Of a stretch of DNA of 64,000 nucleotides, positions 1-12,430 are shown one piece after another. Every line of letters begins with the position of its first letter. The first letter of the stretch is position 1. The DNA is taken from the NCBI GenBank assembly GCA_028671895.1, contig CM053800.1, forward strand, positions 14,591,886-14,655,885, in the 5' to 3' direction. Both the position numbers and the translations under genes were made by a program. The DNA comes from Oenanthe sinensis. Lineage: Eukaryota > Streptophyta > Magnoliopsida > Apiales > Apiaceae. The notes under the pieces were generated by a model, which was not told the origin of the DNA, ran no database searches, and saw nothing but the letters and a program-made list of their open reading frames with translations.

Positions 1-636
1 AACAGAGCAGTCCCAGTAGAGGCGCAAAAAACTCATTTGCCTTAACCAAAATGACTGAATGGCGCAACTAAATATTACACAGGGGTTGCACTCTAGGAGG
101 CGCAATAAAAAGTGGCAGCCAACTTATTTTAATTCTGAGGCGCCACTTGAACTTACACAGGGTATCTAATGTGACAGGCGCAACAGAAATATTACTTGAC
201 TTGAAGAATTTTTGTTAAGTAATTAAAGGCGCCACTTGAAGCTACACAGGGGATACACTCTACAGGCGCAACAAAATATTACAGGCGCAACAAAATATTT
301 TGGTGCAACAAATATTTCTTGGACCCACTCAGTCCAAGAAGGAGTCGTCTTCTTCAACACAAAAAATGTAAGGAGCTTCTGCCATGGCCGGAGCAAGAAG
401 GAATAATTTATACACACCCATACCTTGCTCCCGGTCAGATATTAGGACCCAGTTCTTTAACGAAAAATGCTCAGGGCTCCTAGATATCACTCCCTACGAA
501 TTCAGTTTTTCCTTGTACTAATTTAGATATATTTGTATAGGAACTGAGCCTAATATTTTTGTGTTAGTAGCAAAGAACTAATTTATTCTTTGGAAGCCAA
601 TTATATTTTTAACTGGGTGTAGCACCCCTCTGGGTT

Positions 637-644
637 TATATAAG
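637..644 (+). promoter_or_regulatory. TATA box of E1 5' LTR
   Basis: TATATAAG, about 235 bp before the LTR end and downstream of the GGCGCMA cluster. The 3' copy at 56727 reads TATATACG, so one copy has mutated. Assigned by sequence and position only. Confidence 0.55.
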
Positions 645-827
645 AAAGATATATTCCCGGAAACTTGTCTCGTTTATTTTACTTGCTAATTTTCTAGAAC
701 TTTAATGTTTATTCATAAACACATAAAATTAGTAAGCTGTTCACCTAAACACTACAAATGGCCAAACCCACTCTGAAGCAATAATTTATTTATCCGCAAA
801 TTCAAGAAATGAATTTAAATTATTGTT

Positions 828-859
828 AGTATCGTATTCAACCCCCCTTCTACGATACT
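828..859 (+). other. U5 hairpin of E1 5' LTR
   Basis: A perfect 9-bp inverted repeat, AGTATCGTA (828-836) and TACGATACT (851-859), encloses the loop TTCAACCCCCCTTC. It ends 13 bp before the LTR terminus. The same structure with a different stem occurs in E3, E5 and E6. The 3' LTR copy is at 56918-56949. Confidence 0.75.
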
Positions 860-874
860 CCGGGACCCAACAAT

Positions 875-886
875 TGGTATCAGTGC
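875..886 (+). other. E1 primer binding site
   Basis: TGGTATCAGTGC, two bases after the LTR end. It differs by one base from TGGTATCAGAGC, the complement of the 3' end of plant initiator tRNA-Met that primes minus-strand synthesis in most plant copia elements. Confidence 0.85.
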
Positions 887-954
887 TAACTGATTGATAT
901 ACAAATCAAGATCCGTAGCTCAGTGAAGCTTAGGGTGTCGAAGCTGGCTGGACT

Positions 955-1145
955 TAATATTAAATTTATTTTATAAACTTCTATAAAATTTGTTTTATAA
1001 ACTCTTATTAGTTTCTATAATAAATTTTAATTAGTTTATTTTATAAACTTAGTATTAAATTTATTTTAGAAACTTTTATAAAATTTGTTTTATAAATTTT
1101 TATTAGTTTATATTATAAATTTTAATTAGTTTATTTTATAAATTT
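955..1145. repeat. AT-rich tandem duplication in E1 leader
   Basis: Two copies of a unit of about 95 bp, built from TATTAAATTTATTTTA, TTGTTTTATAAA and TTTTAATTAGTTTATT; the copies begin near 955 and 1050. Non-coding, between the primer site and gag. Confidence 0.7.
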
Positions 1146-1269
1146 GATAAAGTTTAAAATTTAAATTTATTATACAAAATTGGTGGCCAATTCACTCGAG
1201 CAGCAGGTGAAAAGTAATGCAGTGCAACTTGCATGGCCCACTAGTACAGTGAATAGCTTGTCAAATAAT

Positions 1270-1575
1270 ATGTTGCGCTTGGGTGTATTGCACGCGCCAA
1301 AGTTAATCAATTCAACAGCATGTGGCGCCATCACATGAGTCACAGAGGAGTAGCGCAACAAATGTTTTTACACGCGCGTGATTTGGTCCATTTGCAGTGG
1401 AAATTCAGCTGAGTAATCTAAGTACAAAGAATCATTTTCTTGCGCTTGTACAGCGTCTACTGAGGAGAGGCGCAACTTGGACCAAGAAACTTAGCACCAC
1501 ATTTCACTTCATTTGTGTTGCGCCTGTACAGGGACTCCACTGTACAGGCGCCACAAAAATACTAGGCGCTTCTAA
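1270..1575. repeat. GCGC-word cluster in E1 leader
   Basis: About ten words with a GCGC core (TTGCGCTTG, ACGCGCCAA, GGCGCCATC, GGCGCAACT, TTGCGCCTG, GGCGCCACA and others) in 300 bp of otherwise AT-rich DNA. They match the cluster in E1's own LTR. No open frame of interest. The stretch 1576-2159 after it is AT-rich and I recognise nothing in it. Confidence 0.65.
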
Positions 1576-2159
1576 CACCTAAAATGTTGTTTGGTACCCC
1601 AAGTTTTGTATCCTTTGATTTTTAATTTTTATTTTAGATTTATTTATTTTTCCAGAATATTTAAAATTCTTGAAAACTAAAATTTTTCTTAAATATTAAT
1701 TTACGATATTTTAATTTTTAAGAAAATTCGAAATACTTGAAAATTAATTTGTTGTATATTTTTATTTTTGATTAATTTATTTTCTAAGAAAATTAAAAAA
1801 ATTCTGTAAATCTAAATTTTTCTTAAATATTAATTCGAGGGTGCTCAAGGGTTTGTAGATGAAGATTTTTCCGGGTATTGAAGACAACAAAAATTGACTG
1901 AAGGTTATCTAATGAAGTTAATTCTGGAACAGGTTGAAGAAATAGTGATACTAATTTTCTCAGAGGTTTACTCCATAAGATCCCACTAATATTTTGGAAG
2001 CTGCAAAAGAAGAGATTAATTTGGGTACAGTTTTTGGTTAATTTGAGTGGTATTTTTGGATGAAAAATCTTAGGGGTTTGAAGTAGTGAAGGAGAACCGA
2101 CTAGACTACCTGACATCTCAGTACAAGCCTTAAAGTTTATTCTACAGAGAGATTACACT

Positions 2160-2935
2160 GAGTTCGTGCTAACACTGCAGATCATCTGGAACACAGGATT
2201 CAGCCAACAGGGATTTTAGGATACAACCACATTGTCTGTAGAAGACCTGTATGTGCTGAAGGCCTATGAAATGGAACAAGAGCTGAAGAAGATAATATTT
2301 GGTAAAATAGGTTGTTAGCATATCCACTGTATTTGTGACCCAGGAACCAAATTTGATTGAAGTCAAGGTTGAGAACCTCTGAACAGAAACGAATTGATCC
2401 TAGAAGCTGAATTGAAGATGTAGTAGCTCAAGGTAGTGGTCAAGGTGTTGCATGTGAATTTGACACTTTGGAATAACCTGAGAACTGGACTGCAAGTCAA
2501 GCCTGCAGGGCAACAGGAAGTTCAGTAACATCAGATTCAGACAGAATCCCAATTCTAAATCTAAGGTCCTTACCTATAGATTCCATAAAGGAGATTTTCA
2601 AGATCAGTTCAAGAGGCGGTTGCAAGACATGGATGGTTGATTATAGAAGACAAGATCAGGGTTTGCTACACAGTTTAAAGAAGCCTGTATAAGCAAAAGA
2701 TGGCAGACACTATGTTGAGTTATAGTAGGAATCTCAAGCATTAGTGAGGATGCAGCAAGGGAAAGCATATGATGGTGAAGTTAAATGCAAGGTTGATTCT
2801 ATCAGTGACAGTGATGAACCAAATGGATATCTGGCATCAATGACCAACACTGGAGATGAATCACTAAGCACTTCACATGTACACATTCTAACTAGTATAC
2901 ATTTATCTAATTCAGAACTGTATGATTATTAGGTA
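2160..2935 (+). pseudogene. E1 gag remnant
   Basis: Decayed capsid gene. Near 2185-2290 short pieces match the E5 gag stretch around residues 185-220: the LEHRI block followed by the leucine-rich LYxxLKxYE block, with stops and shifts between them. At 2744-2932 a 62-codon open piece keeps the acidic SDSDE stretch and the HILTS segment that correspond to E5 gag residues around 420-455. No zinc knuckle could be read. From 2936 to about 3739 I see only AT-rich sequence and no recognisable gene, although the second half of gag should lie there. Confidence 0.65.
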
Positions 2936-3739
2936 TTGAAATGTATTATATTCATGTCCGCATGTTAGCATCTTAGGACTTAAATGCTTAATTGATTGCT
3001 AAGAATAAGATTGCATGCTAGGATTCATGAGTTTAATTAAGTACATTTCATACTTGATTTTATATGCAGTAAAATGAATATCTAGAATTAGATAGGGTGT
3101 TCTAGACGGTTAGGTGTATCCCTAAACATTTGCTGGAACTTGAATTAAATCTTCTGTGATTTAATACCTCTGCTAATGTTGTGAAAATTGCTAATAGACA
3201 AACAGGTCATAGATCAGATAATTTATATTTGTTCTTATTGTGATAAATGACTTGATAAGTATATGTGGAATTTGATATTGCTTATAATGTTTTATTCAAA
3301 TATTCTGCATATTCTTAAAATTGTTTATGTGCTTATTTTCACATGATTTGCTCGCACTCATATAGTTGCACTTAAATGCCATATTAAATCATGTATTGCT
3401 TGTTAGGGATAAAATGGTTAAAAGATGGTAGAATTATCTAAGTAGTCAGTGACACTTGTTGATTCGAGAATTAATCTAAAACTGACTTAGGTAATTAGAG
3501 ATAGATAAAAATGTTAGACAACAACAAAAATGGATTAGACAGAATTAGTAATTAATTTGTTAGTTCTTCTATCCATGTGCTTTTATGCATACTGAAGCTG
3601 TTGTTACCACTGTAGACAGTAATATCTCTAACCCATCTAGACTCAATTAAAGTTGAGTACCAAGAAGCTTAATCATTTGTGATTGCAGAGTATGTAACAA
3701 AAGACATAGATTAAAGCTCTGACATCACAGTTCGCTAAA

Positions 3740-4860
3740 AAGGCCTCCCCGATGGTAACCTTTGGAGATGACAGCAAAGGATGTACAAGGGATATGGCTA
3801 TCATGATTTAAGAACTGTCATCAGTGAAATCATCTTTCTTGTGGAAGGAATTAAGCACTATCTTCAGGGCACTAGGGAATTCTTTGTCAAGGGTTTTCTA
3901 GAAAAGCATCGAAAAGGAAAAGTGTTTGATCTCAAACAAGAAGGTTGGAAGCTCACTCAACTGAGAGTGAGGAAGTTTGTTCGTAGCTTGCATGGAATTT
4001 GTATGCAAATCTTAAGCGAACTTTTCAGTAAAGCTTCATCAGTAAAGAGTTAGCTATGGCATAAGAAGCTCTCACACTTGATACTCAAGACAATGGATTC
4101 TCAGATAAAGAAGAAATTAGTGAGAGGACTGCTTCTAATGGAATTCTATTCAGAAAGACATTTTGAAGTATGTCACATAGGGAAGTCAATGAAAACATCA
4201 CACTGAAGCAAATTATAGCATGGAAGAAATATGCTTAAGTGGTGGTTGATGACAACCCTAGTTACAAGTTGGTGATGTTCGTACATTCAACAGACAAAAT
4301 GTCACAGATGGTAATTGATCGCATCAGGAAGATCAAGTTGGAAGCAAAGTACTTTGAAGATGAAGCAATTAACACAACATGTTGCTTTAATCAACAAGAT
4401 CGTGAAAAGACATCATATGAGTTAATTGCTAGACAGAAGCAAACACTAAAGATCTTTCTTGTGTTTGGAGGAAATTGATATTTACTGAAGACTTATATGA
4501 GTATCTTGACAAGAAATTAAGACTCAAGGAACAATTTTCCTCGGCTACTCATTGATGATGTAAAACCAGAAGGTGATTAAAAGTCTGAATGTTTCGACCT
4601 ACTACACCAAGCTCCCAAGCATTCAAATAAATGACTATTTTGAATCTTTGAAGTTTGACATCCTGTCAGAGTCAAATTCAGATATTGATGATGAAACTGA
4701 GGCTGCAGAAGGAATCAATGATAATGATGATGATTCAGATCCTATTAGTGGAAATGGTAGTGAAACTACACAACTCGTGAACGTCAACAGAATCCACTGA
4801 AAAAGGTGAAGGATCTTCAACACATCCTAACAACAACTTAGGGGGAGCAAAATAAAAGAA
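3740..4860 (+). pseudogene. E1 protease-integrase remnant
   Basis: Pieces of copia pol in order. At 3750-3900 comes the protease flap region (VTFGD, KG and a GY pair). At 4045-4090 is the pre-integrase block with LWHKKLSHL. Near 4240-4350 lies an integrase core piece starting VVDD, and near 4390-4478 the YELI and VFGG blocks of the integrase C-terminal half. At 4573-4800 is the spacer that starts SLNVS and continues LPSIQ. The DTG/DSG protease active site and the second catalytic Asp of integrase are not visible. There are many stops and internal deletions relative to E5. Confidence 0.75.
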
Positions 4861-5049
4861 GGATCTACTAGTCGTACTCAACACAATGAAGATCAAAGGA
4901 ATACATTAAGAACATATCTGCTGAGACAAAGGGTTGGAAGTCAAATTCATTCCTAGAGTCTAGTTCTTAGTAAACCAGATTTTGAGTAAAGGCTAGAAGT
5001 GCTAATCAAGATGAACATATATTTTTCGGGACCCAACTATCAATAATTG

Positions 5050-5232
5050 GTATCCCAAAGAATAGTGAAGATGCACTGATTGATCCAGATTGGGTGATTG
5101 TAAATGCAAGATGATCTCAATCAGTTCAAAGGCAGAAACTACTGAAGCTGGAACCCAGACCACTAAAGTCGAAGCTAAAATTGGTACAGTAAGGGTTCTC
5201 AGAGACTGGAAGATAATTGGCATTGTTATGAG
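5050..5232 (+). pseudogene. E1 reverse transcriptase remnant, first part
   Basis: Start of the RT domain: the DPDWVI block followed by QFK and KLEPR, matching E5 near 45510-45590 with several frame changes. The piece is cut at 5232 by E2. The gene resumes at 13979 after the second copy of the ATGAG target duplication. Confidence 0.75.
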
Positions 5233-6775
5233 TGTAGGGTTTCGTGACACAAACGCAGCGGAATAAACGCGAAAAATAAATCAAAATAGCGAAACCCTCC
5301 GCAGGATCCATGCAAAAACAAAAGATTTAATTCGGAGATAAAGAATAAATACCTTTAGAAGCTTTAACAGTTCATTAATGGAAGATTAATGGAGGTCCAA
5401 AGCTTGTTTAATCACCACGTATCCCGCTCTCGCGATCTACGCTCTACGGTATCCACACGAACACTTTTCATGAAGGATTGATGTGTACTAGCACCCGAAA
5501 ACTTCTTCTCTCTCTATCTTCCTCCTCTCTCAGAGCGGCTAGGGTTTTTATAAAATCTCTATCCGATTAAATTAGCCTATAAAGAGATTATATAGAGAGA
5601 TGAATAAGTTTTCTAATTATAATCCAATTATAATTAATACTAATCCAAAATTCTAAATTATTTAATTAAGTCTCACTTAATTAATTAATTATTAATTTTG
5701 GAATTATTTTAAGTAATTCATTTATTCTATTTATATAATTAATTAAGTCATACTTAATTAATATCATAAATAAAATAAATTACTTATTTAATTTAAATTC
5801 ATAATTTAAATTATATCTCCTTCAAGCGTTCTTTGTGTGTGACCCTGTAGGTTATTATTACGTTGGCAATAATTTTAATATCTAATTAAAATTGTAAACA
5901 ATGAGCGGCATCTAGTAATACATCATTGCTACCCAAGTAATAATAATAAATCGGTGATTCGATTAAGCCTTTCGTGAATAATGTTCCATGTAATATAATC
6001 CCTTTAATCTTGATATTATAGATTAAACTCAAGGCATGTCTCGTGTCATCCTCTTCATAATTTAATCTTTATTTTCTTGATCGATGAGTAGACTATTAAA
6101 ATCAAATCAACATTTGAGCACGGCCGTGCATTTCATAGTCTCACTCAAACAAGAGGCCAATAATATCACTCCTAAAATTAGGAGGATTAAATCCCATCTA
6201 GATCATTCATATTTCTCATACGATTCATAATATACCCAATGTCCACTTTTATCATCACCCGGTCAAAGGTAACTTTTAATGTAATCAAAGTATATTAATT
6301 CTCGTATAGAAATATAATGATTTCAGGTCTAAGGATCATTACACCATTATCACAGTGAAAATTACTTATGACACTTACTTAACATGTAGAATCTCACGGC
6401 GGGTCATTCCAGTGCCATGCATTGATACATGCACTTATGTTCTTGACTTTAGTATCCCCATACTTATGACCAATGAGATGTGGTCATCTGTCAAGAAACA
6501 TACTAGTCTTTGTGCATTATTATTGTCCTTAAATAATAATACTCGACTAGGGAATTTTAGGAATAAGATACTATTCATATAATCTCATTTTTAAGTCACA
6601 TACTTAAAGATATATAATACGTATCAAAATTCCAAGGACATTTATTATGCTTTCAATTTATTACGCAGTAAATAAAACATAATAAATAAATAATAATCAA
6701 TAAAACATAATCCTTAATAATAAATATTTTCCTTAAAATATAAAAAGTATTGTCTCTAGAGCACAATTACTAACA
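5233..6775 (-). repeat. E2 3' LTR
   Basis: Begins TGTAGGG and ends CTAACA on the plus strand (TGTTAG...CTACA on the element's own strand). Same length as 12431-13973, with differences I could find near 5290, 6300, 6358 and 6408. Very AT-rich between 5580 and 5820. Confidence 0.95.
5587..5594 (-). promoter_or_regulatory. TATA-like box in E2 LTR
   Basis: TATATAAT on the minus strand inside the LTR, in a position comparable to the TATATATA of E4. The other LTR carries the same box. Assigned from sequence only. Confidence 0.45.
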
Positions 6776-6788
6776 ATCTCCCACTTGC
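6776..6788 (-). other. E2 polypurine tract
   Basis: GCAAGTGGGAGAT on the minus strand, directly before the 3' LTR. E4 has the same kind of tract before 37186. It primes plus-strand synthesis. Confidence 0.85.
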
Positions 6789-6789
6789 A

Positions 6790-8300
6790 CTAGAGCCAAT
6801 TACCCAAGTATCCAATACTCATGGAACTAGTGTGACTTTCATGCTTCTGCTGCGACAAAGCCTTAGTCAGTGGGTCTGCAATATTATTATTAGTATGCAC
6901 TTTACATATATGTATATCTCCTTGATCATTAATCTCATTAATTAGGTGATATCTCCTAAGTACATGCCCAACAGCCTCCTTGGCTGCTTCACAAGCATCA
7001 ATATACTCAGGTTCTATTGTAAAATCAACAATTGTCTTTGCTGTGAACCATTCCAGCATACAACATCTCAATAAAACACAAAGCCAGACAGAAACATTAA
7101 ATTATCGTTATCTGTCTAGAAACCAGTATCACTGAAACCTCTTACAACTAGCTTCACATCTCCTCCATATAACAAGAATGAATCTTTAGTCCTCTTTAAG
7201 TACTTAAGAATATTCTTGACTGTCGTCCAGTGACCTTCACCTGGATTAGATCGGTATCTACTCATCATGGTTAAAGCATACGAGACATCAGGACAAGTAC
7301 ATATCATTGCATACATTATAAAACCAATTGCTGACGCATATGGAATTTTACTCATGCAGTCCCTATCATCCAATGATTTAGGACAAATTTTATTTTGAGA
7401 TCACTATCCCATGAGACATTGGGATATATCCATTTTAGTCTCTTTGCATTTGAAATCGATGCAAAACTTTGTCAATGTATGTACTCTAAATTAGGCCGAT
7501 CAATCACCTTGATCTATCTTTATAGATCTCGATCCCTAATATATATGTCACATCGCCTAAGTCTTTCATTGAGAAATTATTTCTCAACCAAGTCTTCACA
7601 GTCTGTAGAGAAGGAATGTCATTCCCTATTAGTAATATATCATCAACATATAATACTAGGAATGACACATGGCTCCCACTAAACTTCTTGTAAACACAAG
7701 TTTCATCTTCATTCTGAATAAAGTCAAACTCTTTTTGACTGTTTCATGAAAACAAATGTTCCATCTCTTCGAGGCCTGCTTTAATCCATAAATGGATCGA
7801 CGCAACTTACATACATTTCCAGCATCCTTTAGATCAACAAAACCCTTAGGGTGTGTCATGTACACATTCATATCTTCTTCAAGGCTCTCATTTAAGAAAG
7901 CGGTTTTGACATCCATTTGCCAGATTTCATAGTCATAGTAAGCAGCTATAGCAAGCAAAATCCTGATGGACATGACCATAACAACTGATGAAAAGGTCTC
8001 ATCATAGTCAATACATGAATTTTCTTGAAACCTTTTGCCACCAATCGTGCCTTATAGGTCTGTACATTAGCATCCATGTCGGTCTTCTTCTTGAAAACCC
8101 ACTTGCACCCTATAGGTTTTACCCCTTCAGGTGGATCAACCGAAGTCCATACTTGATTAGTATACATGGATTCCATCTCAGATTTAATGGCATCCAGCCA
8201 TCTCTTAGAATCTGGAGTGTTTATAGTATCTAGGTAGGTGAGAGGCTCATCTCCATCCACAAGCATCACATCACCATCTTGAGTCAAGAGAAATCCATAT
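6790..8300 (-). pseudogene. E2 reverse transcriptase-RNase H, broken
   Basis: Read from 8300 downwards. RT starts near 8287 with the block that reads RWLDAIKSEM and CKWVFKKK. It shifts frame near 7960, continues with the MDVKTAFLN block and KLRRSIYGLKQA, and shifts again near 7680. The YVDD active site is kept at 7639-7650 but in another frame. RNase H pieces follow at 7373-7116 and 7071-6790, the last with CKVHTNNNIADPLTKAL near the end of pol. At least four frame breaks, and the middle of RNase H is reduced. It cannot give a working enzyme. The same region in E4 is 35818-37165. Confidence 0.9.
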
Positions 8301-8429
8301 TATCTCTCGGGCTCATGGCGAATCCTACTAAACCTACGAACACCTGTGTTTCTTGAGCAGTATTATTTTTCTTGTACATTCTACTCAGGTTCCTCCACTG
8401 GTTCAACGTTATCATGTGGGTCTCAAACT

Positions 8430-9485
8430 TCATTGAGATCTATTATCCTCCCACTGTCTCTCAGCAGTTCGAGCAACAAACACTTTGTTCTCGGAAGGAT
8501 TATAGAAAGAATAACCCCTTGTTTCAGTTGGGTATTCCACAAAATTACATTTGTCTGATTTTGGTCCTAGCTTGTCAGAGATTAGGCGTTTCACAAACGC
8601 TTCACATCCCCAAAATTTTATAAATGACATGCTGTGACGTTGCTCAGTCCATATCTCATAAGGAGTCTTTTGAACCAATTTAGTAGGAACACAGTTAAGT
8701 GTATGTGGAGCCGTTTCCAGGGTACAACCCCAGAAACTAATTGGAAGATTCATTGACTCAACATTGATCGCACCATGTCCAACAAGATGTGATCTCTCCT
8801 ATCAAAAAAACTTTTCTTTGATATTTTCTACTTCATCTTTATAGTCTTTGAACTTTTCAAATGATTCGGATTAGTTCTTCAAAAGATACATATATCCGTA
8901 TCTACTAAAATAATTAGTAAATTTTATGAAGTTAATAAAATCTACCTTTTGTCATCGTACACATATGACCACATACATCACTATGTATAAGTCATACCCA
9001 TTCAATGATCCCTTCACCATGTCCGGTAAAAGGAGCTTTAGTCATTTTACCAAATAAACCAAGATTCGTATCCTTTGGTATGATTCATAATCAAACTTAT
9101 CCATGAATGCATCCTTATGTATTCTAGAAATACGTTTCTCATTAATATGGTCTCAGCGACAGTGCCAAAGGTAATATTTGATTTGAGTCACTTTAGAACA
9201 TATAAATTGTTAATTAGATGTGCAACATTATAAGGCTCTTCATCAAAATAGAATAAACAACTATTGTTATAAAATGAAAAAGCCTTTCTTGTCCAAACAA
9301 GAAACTGAAATAATGTCTCTGCCAATTGCAAGCACGCTATAACAATTATTAAGTTCTAAATTTTCCTTATAGGCCAAAAATTAAGTAACGAGTTCCTCGA
9401 ACCAGAGCAACTATCTTTACTCCAATTCCAACCCGATACCTTAAGCTTGACCCTTATTGATCATCATCTTCCAATCTTCCAATTA
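8430..9485 (-). pseudogene. E2 protease-integrase, broken and shortened
   Basis: Read from 9485 downwards. Protease traces run to about 9190 but the DTG active-site segment is missing. An integrase zinc-binding and core trace lies at about 9150-8800, including the HSDVCG block with the first catalytic Asp. The segment with the second Asp and the catalytic Glu is lost near 8800. The C-terminal part is open at 8753-8430 (WGCTLET, PYEIW, FVKRL, GYSFYNPSE). Compared with E4 (34369-35797) it has lost more sequence. Confidence 0.8.
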
Positions 9486-9489
9486 AGCA

Positions 9490-10250
9490 TGACAGTTTAA
9501 TTTCCAGTCTCCCAACTTTCCACAGAAGTGACAATCGTCTTCTTTATCAACACCTCATTCAGACTTTAGAGTCTGCTTTAGGGATTGGACTTTGGTTTGA
9601 CAACGGAACTAGATCAAATCTTCTCCTTGCCTTTCCATTTTCCTTTCCCTTTTGCATTCCCTATGTTTACCATCAATATAGTAGTAGTTCATGCATTTAT
9701 CATATTACTTTCAGCAGTTCTCAACATGCTTAGCAACTCAATGGGTGTTTTACCAATCTTATTCACTTTATTGTTCATAACAAAATAAGAATAATATTTG
9801 TCCAGAGATTGTAAGATCAAATCTAACTGTCTCCAGACCAATCTGGAAACCCAAAATATCAATGGTATTCATTATACCCTATAATCTTTAGAACATGTGG
9901 TGTAACCGGGTCTCACTCTCCCTACTTGTAAGTGTATAGTGCCCTTTCAAATATATCTTGTGCTCAATCGTTTCATAAGCATCTATATGCTTGTATTACT
10001 TCTTAAGCTCAGCACATATATTTGCGAGCATGAGACATGAAACATCAGTCGCAACATCAATTTGCTTCCAATAAGCACTATGATTTGCACATGTTACATT
10101 CTCAACTTTAAGAGTAGGAGAAGAGATTTGACTAATATCGTGGTGCCCGAGGACGATCCTCAAGCTCCTATGTCAGTCAAGGAAATATATTCTCGTCAAC
10201 TTGTCCTTCTCAAGAACTGATCGCATAGAGAAGTTGTTTGTGTTTATCAT
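9490..10250 (-). pseudogene. E2 gag, broken
   Basis: The start codon (CAT at 10248-10250 on the plus strand) aligns with the E4 gag start. The first blocks correspond to E4 gag, but stops and shifts begin at once. A zinc knuckle remains at 9492-9533 (CHFCGKLGDWKLNC), in which the usual His is replaced by Asp, so zinc binding would be impaired. Capsid and nucleocapsid role by family; not functional here. Confidence 0.75.
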
Positions 10251-12417
10251 TTGATATCTACAATATTAAAGTGCATAAAATAAACTAGGTTGCAAATTTA
10301 ATATTAATTATGTTTAAGTGATTATGGTATATCATCATATACCTCCCACTATTTTTATCAAACTAATAGCCCTTACTATTAATTTGGAAAGTATATCCCA
10401 TAATTCTTTCTAGTGAGCCAAGATCCATATTTCGTCATGTCCTAAGTCAACCACTGGAAGTCCTTAGAAAATGATTATTTAGGTAGACAACAGTTGTCAA
10501 TTATATCATATATAATTCTTGGATAGTTTGGTGAACAACGATTGATCTTATCTATCTAATAGACTTTTAACCAAACTCCATGCTTCTAAGTTCATAATAG
10601 TTGAATATAACCGTTTATTTTCACTTATTATGACGACTCAGTTAAGTTAGACCCAATGATACAACGGCCGAATATAACCGTTTATATTCGTCGCATCTCA
10701 CCACGATAGATAGGAGTCCCCTGCCACTGACAGTCCTTCCCCTTATCGATCTAGGATTCGATGATTGTTCATTCATTGGAAAGCATCCGAGTAAAACTTA
10801 ATATTTTGTTAAGGGGTTTTAGAAAATTTATAACGATCATGATCACATCATAAAGAGATCCTCAATTTTTCCTTGAACCAAATATTTCAAATCGACATCT
10901 TAAATTGTTCATTTCCCAGGTAGATGGAGGATACCAATGGTCACACTTAAAACCCATCAGCCTTACGAATACGCATATCCGCTTTTGTCAGAAAATCCCA
11001 ATTATAGGTATAAAAAATCCATATTTAATTCCGTGTTTTAAAAATCCATATTTCATAAACACAAGAATCTCATGATCGTTTGTTAATTTTAAAATCTTGA
11101 ATCGTTACAGATTTTATCTTGTTTAAGCAAACATGGCATGGGTGTCGTATCTAATACATACATGATTAATCAATATTAAGCATGCACCTCAATTATATCT
11201 ACGCATACATACCAATACATGCAATCATATACATATATGTAATGTGTGTAAATTAAACGTGTTTGGTTATGGCCTCATCCTATATGATATTTCCAAGCTA
11301 ATGGAAATATCAAGGTCAGTCTATGGTGGTTTTAAAAATACTATCTATTACATGTCTTCTTTCTTCATTGCTCCATCATCCCCTTTTGGATCGCCTCCTT
11401 ACTTGCAAGTCTTCATTGATAATTACATTGAATAATAAAAAATAAAACTATTCTAATGAAATTACAAGAAGAACTCGAGTTACATTCGAGATAATTAAAT
11501 TACAATGAATAAACGACATGCAAGTCGTATTTAGAAACCAAAACCATAAATCAAAACCACTATCCTATGGGTCTTTAGGCCATAACCATCCACCATGCTA
11601 TCATATAACACATATAATATATCTCATATTATATAATCATATATAACAAATTTCGAAATTTCAAAAAATTAAAAACAGATTTCTTAAGACAATAAATCGC
11701 TATTTCGAGGCCCTTAACGACGTCAAACGCCTTACAGACCCGTCGGTGATAGCTTAGCTATCAGTTTTGTTCATTGGCCCGATTACAGTCAGAAAACACA
11801 TATCGTTTACGAAAATCGGATACAGCAATCAGATTTCTCCAAATCTGACGGTGTTTCAGAAATCGTATCATATACAATTCTCATAACAAAAACAAGCATA
11901 TATCATATATACATATACAGAGATACATACAATCATCATATGATTATACATTACATGAATATCATATATTCATAATATATACATACATATACTCAAAATT
12001 TTAGAAAATCAAATAATTTTCAGAAAATCATAAATCACCGTTTTGGAGGCTGTAACGACATCTAATGGCTTACAGACGCAGAGCTGACTATGTCAGTATT
12101 GCTCAGTGACCCGATTCCAGTCAGAAAACACATATCGTTTGTGAAAATCGGACAACGGACACAGATTTCAGAAAATCAACGGTAGCCGTTTCAGAATTCG
12201 TATCGAATACGATTCCCATAATAAGAACAAACATGTATCATATACATACATCAACACACATAATCATCATATGATTATACATCATATGAATATCATATAT
12301 TCATAATATATATAAACATGTACATATTATATCAATATAAAATCATAATAGATCGCATACATGCTTATATATCAAAAACTGTTAAGCACATAACCGAATT
12401 AAAACGTTTCGCAAGTA
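10251..12417 (-). other. E2 5' leader
   Basis: About 2.2 kb of untranslated leader between primer site and gag. Much of 10380-10950 closely matches E4 33000-33450, noticeably better than the coding regions match. It contains two hairpins with the same ACGG loop (10670-10689 and 10603-10622 on the plus strand). No open frame with recognisable content. Confidence 0.75.
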
Positions 12418-12429
12418 GCTCTGATGCCA
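12418..12429 (-). other. E2 primer binding site
   Basis: TGGCATCAGAGC on the minus strand, next to the 5' LTR. One base differs from the standard initiator tRNA-Met complement; E4 has the same variant. Confidence 0.85.
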
Positions 12430-12430
12430 T

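Larger units (their letters stand above)
1..872 (+). repeat. E1 5' LTR (3' portion)
   Basis: Matches 56033-56962 almost base for base and ends in CCAACA directly before the primer site. I count about 27 base differences over about 870 bp, plus a 58-bp block that is missing here after position 322 and present at about 56365-56425. The piece holds eight GGCGCAA/GGCGCCA words between 20 and 290, a TATA box at 637 and a U5 hairpin at 828-859. About 1.1 kb of this LTR lies left of the window. Confidence 0.95.

Noticed and set aside
1..872. Solo LTR
   Set aside because: It is followed by a primer site and gag-pol remnants, and a matching LTR preceded by a polypurine tract exists at 19105 and 55272-56962.
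6355..6582. 75-codon frame repeated at 13553-13780
   Set aside because: Lies inside the two LTR copies of E2; it is repeated because the LTR is, and has no protein-like features.
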